The notes beneath the pieces were generated by a model. It did no database searches and was not told where the DNA came from. It was given only the letters and a program-made list of their open reading frames with translations. From assembly GCA_964505385.1 (NCBI GenBank), contig CAZDIA010000091.1:1-7188 (forward strand): a stretch of DNA of 7,188 bases, written 5' to 3'. Source of the stretch: SLJN01 sp964505385 (lineage in GTDB: Bacteria > Bacteroidota > Rhodothermia > Balneolales > Natronogracilivirgulaceae). Position 1 is the stretch's first letter, and every line of letters begins with the position of its first letter. Shown here one piece after another: positions 1 to 6,228 of this stretch. Both the position numbers and the translations under genes were made by a program.

Positions 1-503
1 GCCGGCGGGATGGTACCGGCGGCAGTCATCATCATCGGCATATATTTACCGAGTGCTGATGAAGCAACAAGTACGGCTTTATAGCCGGCAATAGAACCCA
101 TCGAAGAGAGCGCATCCATGCTCTGAGCGCGCGAAATTCGCGGGATAGCCTCCATCGACATCCCCGTAACGTTTGCAGATTCCAGCTTGCGAATCAGCTC
201 CTCGTTTTTATTGGGGTTGATGAAGCTGATCCATGTGGTATTCTCTTTCAATCCATCTATTACCTTTTCATCAGGTGGATTGATCTGCACAACGATATCG
301 GCTGCATCAAGAAGCTCAGACCTGTTTTTAAATATCTGAGCGCCCTGCTCTTCATACGATTCATCACTGAAATAAGAGCTGTTCCCTGCTCCTGTTTCAA
401 TACCGACATCAAGTCCAAGTTTTTTCGCTGCCGGAACACCATCCGGCGACAACGCCACACGGGTTTCGTCAGTTCTGTTTTCCCTTAGTATACCTAATAA
501 CAT
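1..503 (-). CDS. pntA: NAD(P) transhydrogenase subunit alpha, N-terminal part (runs off left edge)
   Basis: Reading the minus strand from ATG at 503 gives 167 full codons open to the window edge. The product opens with MLLGILRENRTDETRVALSP, the typical start of the alanine dehydrogenase/transhydrogenase N-terminal domain. The family hallmark RISRAQSMDALSSM lies near residues 122-135, followed by GSIAGYKAVL. This is domain I, which binds NAD(H) in the inner-membrane, proton-translocating transhydrogenase that exchanges hydride between NADH and NADP+. Only part of domain I is inside the window. The remaining NAD-binding portion and the membrane and NADP-binding subunits would lie to the left. 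No clear Shine-Dalgarno precedes the ATG, but the start matches the usual N-terminus of the family. Alanine dehydrogenase shares this fold, but the RAQSMDALSSM motif favours PntA. The fragment shows no damage. Confidence 0.95.
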   Translation of the reverse strand, partial: MLLGILRENRTDETRVALSPDGVPAAKKLGLDVGIETGAGNSSYFSDESYEEQGAQIFKNRSELLDAADIVVQINPPDEKVIDGLKENTTWISFINPNKNEELIRKLESANVTGMSMEAIPRISRAQSMDALSSMGSIAGYKAVLVASSALGKYMPMMMTAAGTIPP

Positions 504-510
504 AAAAAGC

Positions 511-520
511 GTAACGTTAC
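511..520. promoter_or_regulatory. Perfect 10-bp palindrome upstream of pntA
   Basis: GTAACGTTAC is a perfect palindrome centred about 12 bases upstream of the pntA start on the minus strand, inside its likely 5' leader or promoter. A dimeric regulator could bind such a site, but I recognise no specific operator. The rest of the divergent spacer (504-722) is AT-rich and has a second small inverted repeat, TTTTGT/ACAAAA at 542-557. I could not assign -10/-35 or Bacteroidota -7/-33 boxes with confidence. A short palindrome can arise by chance. Confidence 0.25.
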
Positions 521-656
521 TAAAAATATGTCACCCATATGTTTTGTGGCGACAAAATTACAAGCAATTCAAGTAATTGGAAGTGTAGTTGTGTTGAATG
601 TTTTGATGGTTTATGTATCCATACACAAGACTTTCACTCAGCCGGTTAATATATAA

Positions 657-671
657 AATATCATTGATATT
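657..671. promoter_or_regulatory. Odd-length palindrome upstream of the 723 gene
   Basis: AATATCATTGATATT has 7-bp arms around a single central base and ends 51 bases before the ATG at 723, a plausible operator or promoter-overlap position. The surrounding sequence is strongly AT-rich, which makes chance palindromes more likely. No regulator is encoded nearby. Confidence 0.25.
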
Positions 672-722
672 CATAGAAATAATTTGAAAACCCAATAGCT
701 GGTTCCATCATATTATACAATT

Positions 723-1643
723 ATGCGGCAATTGAAATTCCATCTCAAAAGGATTTCATTAATACTTGCAAGCATGCTGCTGATACTTTTAAGCGGCACA
801 CAATCAACTGATGCACAACGTATTATAGACCGCAATCTACTTTTTAATCCTCTTGCTGATACTTCTGTTGAAATTCAACCTGATGAACGGAAAGTTTTTC
901 CGTCAGTAGGTGGATGGGCGACTTTTGGTAACTACGGAGTGCATCGCGATACTCATCATTTATGGTATCATGAGCTGGGTACATATCTTGAATTATTTCG
1001 GGTTGGAGATCAAAGAAGCCTTGCATTTACTACCCAAATCGAATTTATAGCTGACCCACATAACGATATCAATTTCAATCCAAGAGCCATTTTTTGGGAA
1101 GAAGGTTTTCTTTACACCAGTAACCGCGGTGGCGCTTACTTGCAACTTGGATTCTATCACAGGTGCAAACATGACATAGACAATCTGGAAATTGGTCAGG
1201 AGCGATCCATTACATTTGGAAGTGCTTTAGCCAGGGTTTTAATCCCCTTTAGTATTCTGGGAAACCGGGACGCTATGCTTGGTATTCAGTTCGATAATTA
1301 TTTGATCAGCTGGGAAGGCAGAACTCCGGACAATCTTGATGATATCTCCCCAAACTGGGGTAACATGGGCAGTTCAGCAATGCTCAACTTTAGCTGGCAG
1401 CACTCTCTTGGTGAATTAGGTAAGCTTCATTTCAACAGCTATGGTATGACAACCATGATTGATGCCGAGTTTATCTATAACGGAAGAGCTCAACTCGAAA
1501 TAGGTGCTGCTACAAGCCGTGCTGATGCACGATTTGGCATTTTTGTGGAACGTCTCGGCGACAGCGGCATCCCCGCCGAACCAAGTGGTGCAACATTGGT
1601 TGGAATTGGTCTACGGGCTATGACTCCCGGAAGCCTGAGATGA
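723..1643 (+). CDS. Secreted, probably outer-membrane beta-barrel protein of unknown function
   Basis: This 306-residue protein begins with a classical signal peptide: a basic start with KR near residue 10, a hydrophobic core at about 11-24, and a likely cleavage after TDA near residue 32. The mature part has alternating hydrophobic/polar stretches rich in aromatic residues and glycine, such as GTYLELFRV, GAYLQLGFYH, MLGIQFDNYL and ATLVGIGLRA. That pattern is typical of membrane beta-strands and there are no internal transmembrane helices. The segment NLLFNPLADT after the signal peptide and the strand ending in YHRCKHD loosely recall DUF1207-type barrels, but I cannot assign the family. The last residue is Arg rather than the terminal aromatic common in outer-membrane proteins, so barrel insertion is not certain. 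The gene stands alone, divergent from pntA and ended by a terminator at 1737-1791. Its function is unknown. Confidence 0.8.
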   Translation: MRQLKFHLKRISLILASMLLILLSGTQSTDAQRIIDRNLLFNPLADTSVEIQPDERKVFPSVGGWATFGNYGVHRDTHHLWYHELGTYLELFRVGDQRSLAFTTQIEFIADPHNDINFNPRAIFWEEGFLYTSNRGGAYLQLGFYHRCKHDIDNLEIGQERSITFGSALARVLIPFSILGNRDAMLGIQFDNYLISWEGRTPDNLDDISPNWGNMGSSAMLNFSWQHSLGELGKLHFNSYGMTTMIDAEFIYNGRAQLEIGAATSRADARFGIFVERLGDSGIPAEPSGATLVGIGLRAMTPGSLR

Positions 1644-1736
1644 GTGATAAATAATCAACACAACCAATTTCTGTATGATCTTGACTTTCGAATCTATCTT
1701 CATCTTTCCACTTTTAATCATCCCCGACTAAGAAGT

Positions 1737-1791
1737 ACGCTGGCTCCGGTTCGTTCGTGCCTCACGACCGGAGCCAGCGTTTAATTTTTTT
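1737..1791 (+). terminator. Strong rho-independent terminator of the 723-1643 gene
   Basis: Arms ACGCTGGCTCCGGT (1737-1750) and ACCGGAGCCAGCGT (1767-1780) pair perfectly over 14 bp around a 16-base loop. A T-rich tract (TTAATTTTTTT) follows directly. The T-tract is only on the right side, so the terminator is oriented for plus-strand transcription. It sits 94 bases after the stop of the 723 gene and protects the convergent desaturase gene from read-through. Confidence 0.9.
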
Positions 1792-1807
1792 AGGTTGCCA
1801 GTTTCAT

Positions 1808-1830
1808 TATTTTACTTTTTGGACAGACCC
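1808..1830. repeat. Insertion-sequence-end-like motif, copy also at 6211-6228
   Basis: TTTACTTTTTGGACAG at 1811-1826 matches TTTACTTTTTGGATAG at 6211-6226 in 15 of 16 positions. In inverted form it also resembles GGCTGTCTAAAAAG at 6181-6194. The GGCTGTC-AAAAAG style is common at insertion-sequence termini. Here no partner end or transposase is visible, so this may be a solo IS end or a small dispersed repeat in the convergent spacer 1792-1861. A T-rich sequence makes chance similarity possible. Confidence 0.35.
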
Positions 1831-1861
1831 GTTTTGTTCCACATTGAATACCGGCAGCGTT

Positions 1862-2971
1862 TTAGCCGATCCCGTCATCCAGATCCGGCAGCTTACCGAT
1901 GCGAACCATGTAATTGACATGGGATTTTAAAGCCGATCCCAGTGAATTGTATTCCTGATAGGTCACCCCGAATTCATCGGCGGTTTCCCGAACAATTTCA
2001 GCAACGGCCGGCAGATGCACGTGGCAGATCTTCGGAAACAGGTGATGCTCCACTTGAAAATTCAATCCGCCCAGATACCAGGAAAGTGGTTTATTATGCC
2101 TCGCGAAATTAACGGTCGTCTCCATTTGGTGGATCGCCCAGTCATTTTGGATTTTGCCTTCGTCATCCGGTTCGGGGAACTCGGTATCTTCAACCGAATG
2201 TGCAAGTTGAAACACGGTGGTAAGTACAAGACCGGAGACAAAGTGCATCAACAGAAAACCGGATATCACGTAGCCGAACGAGATCCCGGCGAGGGTCGGG
2301 AGGCCGAAAAACACGAAAAAATACACCGATTTAATGCCGATAATCCCCAGCAGAAGTACCACATTCTGTGAAAACGTATTCGGGTTAACTCCATCTCGGG
2401 TATACTTAATAAATTGGACGAAATCCTTCAGGGTTACCCAGTACAGGGTCAAAATGCCATAAAACAAAAAGGCATAAGCCGGCTGGAGATAATGGAACCA
2501 TTTCCGGGGCGTGTGCGGGGAAAAACGAAGCACCAGTTTATCCTCAATATCATCATCCATATGGGTGATGTTGGTATAGGTATGGTGTAAGATGTTATGC
2601 TGCAGCCGCCAGTTGTGTTTGGATCCCCCGACGAGATTCAGGGAAAACCCGAGTATTTTATTGATAGTACGGTTTGAAGAATATGCGCCGTGAATGGCAT
2701 CATGCATAATCGTCATACCGATTCCTGCCATACCAAGCCCCATAAGGAACCACAGGGACAGCGAAGGAAGTAAAGCAGGCTGTAGCGTGATAAGTATGAT
2801 AAACGGGACGATGTAGACGGCCAGCATGATTGCGGTTTTAACAACCATGGCAGCATTGGCGTGCCGGGATATATTATGCTCTTTGAAATAACCGTCAACC
2901 CGGTGTTTCAGTGTTTTGAAAAAGATGTTTTGATCTTTTCCGGCGAATGTGACTCTTGGCCTTGGACTCAT
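1862..2971 (-). CDS. Membrane fatty acid (acyl-CoA/acyl-lipid) desaturase, delta-6/linoleoyl-CoA type without cytochrome b5
   Basis: This 369-residue integral membrane di-iron enzyme introduces a double bond into fatty acyl chains and so adjusts membrane fluidity. All three histidine boxes are present: HDAIHG at 90-95, HNILHH at 125-130 followed by TYTN, and QVEHH at 306-310 followed by LFP. An additional W121-x3-H125 is typical of the family. The Gln that opens box III is characteristic of front-end (delta-6-like) desaturases, although the fused N-terminal cytochrome b5 domain of the eukaryotic enzymes is absent, as in many bacterial members. Hydrophobic segments lie at about 43-63, 71-89, 164-182 and 203-250, giving the usual paired-helix topology with the boxes on the cytoplasmic side. 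Length is normal. The gene appears monocistronic; an AAGG lies very close upstream of the ATG, and an in-frame TAA a few codons upstream fixes the start region. Electron donor and regiospecificity cannot be read from sequence. Confidence 0.95.
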   Translation of the reverse strand: MSPRPRVTFAGKDQNIFFKTLKHRVDGYFKEHNISRHANAAMVVKTAIMLAVYIVPFIILITLQPALLPSLSLWFLMGLGMAGIGMTIMHDAIHGAYSSNRTINKILGFSLNLVGGSKHNWRLQHNILHHTYTNITHMDDDIEDKLVLRFSPHTPRKWFHYLQPAYAFLFYGILTLYWVTLKDFVQFIKYTRDGVNPNTFSQNVVLLLGIIGIKSVYFFVFFGLPTLAGISFGYVISGFLLMHFVSGLVLTTVFQLAHSVEDTEFPEPDDEGKIQNDWAIHQMETTVNFARHNKPLSWYLGGLNFQVEHHLFPKICHVHLPAVAEIVRETADEFGVTYQEYNSLGSALKSHVNYMVRIGKLPDLDDGIG

Positions 2972-3425
2972 AACCTTACGGAATTTGATGCATGACCTAC
3001 CGTATAAATGTGAACGCTTTGAACAACCTGTCTTCAGGTCAATCAGCGACTTTCGCCAGGAATGACAATTCAGGTCCTCTCCGATTCAAGGTCCGGCAGA
3101 AGAATACCAGGTAGGAAAAATTAAATTAAATAGTAATGTGGGTTCGTATCAACATATTAAGTGGATATATAAATATATAACGTTTAGTAGATACGGAAAT
3201 TGCTAAGGATTGCAAATTTGGTAATTGGGTATTGAGGTAGTTTAGGTAATTTCGGAATTTAGGTGGATCCTCAAAGTCCGGAACGATGGCACCTTTCGGG
3301 GCTTGGGTTGGGAAAGGTGCCAGGAGCCCCGGGTTGGACTTCGCTACGCTCCGTTCAAACCGACACCAAATCACTCCCCTCTTCCTCCGCTAATAACTCC
3401 GTGTTTTCTTCGGTTTTCCATCCAC
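2972..3425. other. Long intergenic region between desaturase and first amidinohydrolase
   Basis: No convincing coding frame is seen; short ORFs here have composition unlike real proteins. The left part (2972-3110) is ordinary leader of the desaturase. Positions 3115-3260 are AT-rich with loosely repeated GGTAATT/GGTAGTTT units on the plus strand. Positions 3280-3365 turn abruptly GC-rich and contain the folded element annotated separately. TTAGGTGGAT (3259-3268) and its exact reverse complement (3420-3429) bracket the GC-rich block, so it could be a small inserted element. The right copy overlaps the ancestral stop codon of the neighbouring amidinohydrolase, so the match may be coincidental. 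Confidence 0.45.
3287..3330. repeat. GC-rich hairpin with possible pseudoknot, candidate dispersed repeat
   Basis: TGGCACCTTTC (3287-3297) and GAAAGGTGCCA (3312-3322) form a perfect 11-bp stem with a 14-base loop. The loop starts with GGGGCT, which is complementary to AGCCCC at 3325-3330 immediately outside the stem, so an H-type pseudoknot or an alternative stem is possible. No T-tract follows on either strand, so it is not a simple terminator. The sequence to the right contains CTTCGCTACGCTCCG, a motif style often seen in dispersed intergenic repeats. I infer an intergenic repeat family; copy number cannot be judged here. Confidence 0.5.
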
Positions 3426-3458
3426 CTAACCTCCTCTGCGCAACGGCAACGTACAACA
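3426..3458 (-). other. In-frame catalytic-Cys tail after the premature TGA
   Basis: After TGA at 3461-3459 the same frame continues for ten codons reading CCTLPLRRGG and then meets TAG at 3428-3426. The tail is collinear with the end of the paralogue (CCTLPLRRGEQLGG), including the expected nucleophilic Cys. The natural gene end was therefore most likely 3426, and the undamaged protein would be 289 residues. Retention of the frame and residues suggests a recent nonsense mutation, an error, or read-through. Confidence 0.75.
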
Positions 3459-4295
3459 TCACAATGAGCCACCGGTTTTAGGGGCTTCGTCAAACTCGAT
3501 TTCAATCACCTGGAAACCAATATTACGAAGCCTTGCGTTGACACGTTTGGCCCGGCTGCGGGAAACGACAATTCGGGGAGACAGTGAGAGGACATTAACG
3601 GCAAGATCTTGCTGTTCTTCGCTCATTACCTTTATCAGATCGAATCGGTCGTTGATGGCCGCGGGTACCTCGGCGAGTCCTTCGGGATAAATAAGTGCGT
3701 GCTCATTCCCGACCGGCAGAAATGTACAATCCAGATGCAGGATCTCCTGGGCTGAGTCTGATGAGCGTAATGGTACGGCCATAACCTCGTACTGTGGAAA
3801 CGTTTGCGCCAGGTAGTCAGCGGTGTCTTGGCTGGTGCGCTCACTGATTCCTACGTAAATAACACCTTCATGAACAATGACATCGCCACCCTCGATGGTT
3901 AGTGATTCAGGCAGATGTACCACAGGAGTATCCAACTGCCGTATCATTTTCTGCAACCCTCGCCACTCCATTCTTCTGCTGCGGTTTGCCATATTCGACA
4001 GAACCAGGGTATCACCTATCACAAAGCCGATATCGCGAGGCGTGAGTTGATCGGGCACACCTTCGACTGTAGCCGGCTGATATACTTCGACCCCATGATG
4101 TTCAAGCAAATTTCGAAATTCTGCCAACTCCAGTATGAGCTTCTCCCTCTCCGGATGATCCTCCGTATAGTAGAAGCGCTGCTGAGTCTGATTGATGATC
4201 TCAGGATTGGAACGGTGAAAGGTATCCGGCAACCCGATTACGACGTGTGTAAGATTGGCGGTTTCAGAGTTTACCCGGGGGGTTAGAGCATCCAT
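3459..4295 (-). CDS. DDAH/arginine-deiminase superfamily amidinohydrolase, truncated by a stop just before the catalytic Cys
   Basis: These 278 codons encode a guanidine-modifying enzyme fold; family members hydrolyse or transfer guanidino groups of arginine or dimethylarginine through a Cys-His-Glu/Asp site. Visible landmarks are LTHVVIGLP near residue 15, TPRD with Asp88, IEGGD with Glu135, and LHLD with His187 and Asp189. These match the order of catalytic residues in arginine deiminase and DDAH. The frame ends ...KTGGSL then TGA. The paralogue at 5567-6166 continues GGSFRCCTLPLRR, and the same CCTLPLRR is encoded here directly after the TGA, so the stop replaces an Arg codon (CGA to TGA) and removes the nucleophile. 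The annotated protein should therefore be inactive unless the stop is read through or is a sequencing error. Otherwise the gene is full length with an undamaged frame. The exact substrate is not assignable. ATG at 4295 is the first possible start that covers the conserved N-terminus. Confidence 0.85.
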   Translation of the reverse strand: MDALTPRVNSETANLTHVVIGLPDTFHRSNPEIINQTQQRFYYTEDHPEREKLILELAEFRNLLEHHGVEVYQPATVEGVPDQLTPRDIGFVIGDTLVLSNMANRSRRMEWRGLQKMIRQLDTPVVHLPESLTIEGGDVIVHEGVIYVGISERTSQDTADYLAQTFPQYEVMAVPLRSSDSAQEILHLDCTFLPVGNEHALIYPEGLAEVPAAINDRFDLIKVMSEEQQDLAVNVLSLSPRIVVSRSRAKRVNARLRNIGFQVIEIEFDEAPKTGGSL

Positions 4296-4645
4296 TTTGT
4301 ACTACCGTTATGAACTCTGATTCTTTTATCTGATTGGCAACTTAAAATATTGTAGAAATGGCCAAAACCGGAAATAGTACACCCGTGAGTACAGAGATTT
4401 TATAAATTAACCCGTATTTGCCAAACCGGGGTTTCGGAAAGAGGCCGATCCCCCCCCCCGGAAACTGAAAGCTGTACCGTATTGAAATCAGAGATCCGGG
4501 GGGGTATCGGCATACAATTCACTATTACCCCATAGATCCACCACAGGACAACCTTTGATCTACACCGAACTTGCCGAATTGCTACAGCATCATCGAAATA
4601 CCCGTTTATGTTTGATGTTGCTGATTCAATGATCGCACAAAGCTT
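4296..4645. other. Intergenic region upstream of the first amidinohydrolase
   Basis: This 350-base stretch has no convincing gene. A short plus-strand frame (about 4513-4632) reads as generic protein-like sequence but has no start or recognisable motif. It contains a small inverted repeat AAACCGGGGTTT near 4424-4435 and the long C/G-tract inverted repeat at 4444-4511. The promoter of the amidinohydrolase should lie here on the minus strand, but I cannot place it. The 3' side ends at the lipoprotein stop at 4646, with no clear terminator for that gene. Confidence 0.5.
4444..4511. repeat. Inverted repeat with C10 and G7 homopolymer tracts
   Basis: GCCGAT followed by ten C and GGA (4444-4462) is mirrored by TCCG, a run totalling seven G, then TATCGGC (4495-4511). 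The arms pair over about 17 bases apart from the tract-length difference and one A/C mismatch, around a loop of about 32 bases. No T-tract follows. The C10 run is a candidate for slipped-strand length variation and is also prone to sequencing error. It lies about 155 bases upstream of the amidinohydrolase ATG. Confidence 0.6.
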
Positions 4646-5254
4646 TTACATCAAATCCAGTCTCGGCGCTTCAAACTCACCGGTGATGACAATGGTTTCC
4701 CCTATAGTTCCGCCGTCGCATGAATATGCCTCAAATTCAAAACTGCCGGTTACCAGCTCATCCGTTGAACTCTGAATAGAGAGAATTCCGCTGTGCTCAT
4801 ATTCATCAACATCTCCGCATAGCTGAATAAAATGAGAGCTATAGGCGATACTTTGTTGCGTATCAACATAGGTTACTGTAAAAACCGGCTCCTCAGGACC
4901 TTCCATAGTTGTGTTATCCCCCACTCCAAAATCACCTACACCAGGACGATTAACGGGTTCGTCATCAAACCTGAATATAAAATCAAGTCGAAAAGTCTGC
5001 GGGCCGGGATTTGAATCTTCTGAGCTCATTTGCCACTGATGCTCGGATTCATTAGCAAAACCACTTTCACCAGCCCCCCAAAACCCGATAACTCCGGTTT
5101 TTTCATCTTCAACATCACCGGAAATTGAAAACGATAAATTGTGCGACCCTTGTTCATCGGAATCGTCATCATCGCCGCCGAACAAACCGTCGGAACAGCC
5201 AGAGACTGCCAGCAATGCCATTGCCATTATTATTGAATTACATTTTATATACAT
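4646..5254 (-). CDS. Small probably surface-exposed lipoprotein of unknown function
   Basis: The chosen start at 5254 gives 202 residues. A longer frame opens at 5311, but the internal ATG has a good Shine-Dalgarno and begins directly with a lipoprotein signal peptide: a short basic start, a hydrophobic stretch, and lipobox LAVSGC with Cys20 as the lipidation site. After the Cys comes SDGLFGGDDDDSDEQG, an acidic tether resembling the export signal that sends Bacteroidota lipoproteins to the cell surface. The rest is beta-rich, with strands such as FRLDFIFRF, FTVTYVD and GSFEFEAYSC, and ends GETIVITGEFEAPRLDLM. This layout is common among small uncharacterised Bacteroidota/Balneolota lipoproteins with a lipocalin-like or Ig-like sandwich. 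Cys146 and Cys179 could form a disulfide. It lies between the two amidinohydrolase paralogues on the same strand, but about 300-base gaps argue against an operon. No function is recognised. Confidence 0.8.
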   Translation of the reverse strand: MYIKCNSIIMAMALLAVSGCSDGLFGGDDDDSDEQGSHNLSFSISGDVEDEKTGVIGFWGAGESGFANESEHQWQMSSEDSNPGPQTFRLDFIFRFDDEPVNRPGVGDFGVGDNTTMEGPEEPVFTVTYVDTQQSIAYSSHFIQLCGDVDEYEHSGILSIQSSTDELVTGSFEFEAYSCDGGTIGETIVITGEFEAPRLDLM

Positions 5255-5566
5255 CTTGATGTCCTCGTGTGTAATCGGGTTAAGATTTAAACTGCATTTA
5301 TCAGACAGCACAATTACGACAATTAATTTATAAATAGCTATTTTTATTGTTAATTATATTTAAGTTAAATTATTAAAACAGTAGTTGATCGTTTACATGA
5401 GTGTTAGAATGATGGAGTGGGTTTGGTTACCTATAGAATGAGAGTGGCGCTCATGCGAAATTGATGCCGGGAAGTTGTGGCATCCAACTTACACCTGACT
5501 TGCAAGGTAAGCGATCCATCTCTTTGTTGAACCCTCTGATTCTTAGTAACATGTATTCCCGTAACT
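5255..5566. other. Intergenic region between lipoprotein and second amidinohydrolase
   Basis: No supported gene. Positions 5310-5385 are extremely AT-rich and include the 12-bp palindrome AAATAGCTATTT (5332-5343), a likely promoter area for the lipoprotein on the minus strand. Positions 5400-5566 are of average composition and hold only a small inverted repeat, AAGTTG/CAACTT near 5471-5492. No terminator with a T-tract is visible for the upstream amidinohydrolase remnant. Confidence 0.45.
5263..5266 (-). promoter_or_regulatory. Shine-Dalgarno deciding the lipoprotein start
   Basis: GAGG on the minus strand lies 8 bases before the ATG at 5254. This supports the internal start over the upstream ATG at 5311, whose product would carry an extra 19 residues before the lipoprotein signal. 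Confidence 0.6.
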
Positions 5567-6166
5567 CTATCCTCCCAACTGTTCGCCCCTCCGCAAAGGC
5601 AACGTGCAACACCGAAAAGAACCTCCGGTCTTCGGGGTTTCATCAAAGTCAAGCTCGATTACATCAAGTCCGGCATCACGAAGTAATGCGTTGGTGCGTG
5701 CTGCAATGCTCCGGGAAACTACTGTTCGGGGAGTCAGTGACAATACATTGACAGCAAGTTCTTGATGCTCTTCACTTGTCACCTCGATCAGGCTGTACCG
5801 TTCAGTAATTGTACCGGGGATATCAACAAATCCACCGGGATAGAAAAGGGCTTGCCGGTTTCCGACCGGAAGGAATGCGCAATCCAGATGCAGGATCTCT
5901 TGTCCGGACTGCGGAGGACGTAACGGCATGGCCATAACCTCGAACTGTGGAAACTTTTGAGCCAGGTAATCAGCCGCCTCGCGATTCGTTCGCTCGCTGA
6001 TCCCTACATAGACGACACCATCGTGAACCACAACATCACCTCCCTCGATGTTAATATCCTCCGGCACATGAAGGACAGGCGTTTCCAGCTGGCGTAAAAT
6101 ATTCTCCAAGCCGCGCCATTCCCTCTTTCTGCTATTTTTTGCCAAACTCCATTTTGACGGCCTCAT
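5567..6166 (-). pseudogene. DDAH/arginine-deiminase superfamily amidinohydrolase lacking its N-terminal third
   Basis: This 199-residue frame is paralogous to the gene at 3459-4295 and aligns without gaps with an offset of 94 residues, about two-thirds identical by eye. It keeps IEGGD (Glu41), LHLD (His93, Asp95) and the full C-terminus GGSFRCCTLPLRR with the expected nucleophile at Cys186. It lacks the first roughly 100 residues of the family, including the LTHVVIGLP strand and the TPRD motif with a substrate-binding/catalytic Asp. Similarity to the paralogue stops around 6140-6166. The ATG at 6166 has an in-frame TAG two codons upstream, and insertion-sequence-like sequence starts at 6181, so a mobile element or a deletion next to it probably removed the 5' end. 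The remaining protein would miss part of the five-bladed propeller and is unlikely to be active alone. Partnering with the other half-damaged paralogue is conceivable but speculative. Confidence 0.8.
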
Positions 6167-6180
6167 GACCTAAGCCAGGA

Positions 6181-6228
6181 GGCTGTCTAAAAAGACTAAA
6201 TAATCTATAATTTACTTTTTGGATAGCC
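6181..6228. repeat. Inverted insertion-sequence-end-like element
   Basis: GGCTGTCTAAAAAG (6181-6194) and CTTTTTGGATAGCC (6215-6228) are inverted copies that pair over 14 positions if two G-T pairs are allowed, with a 20-base AT-rich centre. The style matches termini of several insertion-sequence families. It adjoins the broken 5' end of the second amidinohydrolase on one side and a short transposase-like tail on the other. Read on the minus strand it would be the far end of an element whose body extended toward higher coordinates. It could also act as a hairpin terminator. Confidence 0.5.

Noticed and set aside
260..460. 66-residue minus-strand ORF
   Set aside because: Shadow of pntA in another frame; the pntA frame gives an unmistakable family match over the same bases.
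2015..2371. 118-residue plus-strand ORF
   Set aside because: Antisense to the desaturase, with no motif and composition expected from a shadow frame.
3459..3461. TGA as a selenocysteine codon
   Set aside because: Alignment with the paralogue puts the TGA at an Arg position, with the catalytic Cys encoded as TGT next to it. No SECIS-like hairpin was recognised directly downstream.
3263..3481. 72-residue plus-strand and 82-residue minus-strand ORFs in the spacer
   Set aside because: Both run through a hairpin-forming GC-rich block and AT-rich low-complexity sequence. No motifs, and neither resembles a protein family.
3915..4286. 123-residue plus-strand ORF
   Set aside because: Antisense to the amidinohydrolase, whose frame is conserved with its paralogue.
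4513..4632. Short plus-strand frame reading IYTELAELLQHHRNTRLCL
   Set aside because: Protein-like in feel but has no start, no ribosome site and no recognised family.
5255..5311. Upstream start of the lipoprotein at 5311
   Set aside because: It would place 19 polar residues before the signal peptide; the ATG at 5254 has a GAGG at the right distance.
5431..5652. 73-residue minus-strand ORF and 96-residue plus-strand ORF
   Set aside because: They overlap the conserved end of the second amidinohydrolase in other frames and show no independent motif.
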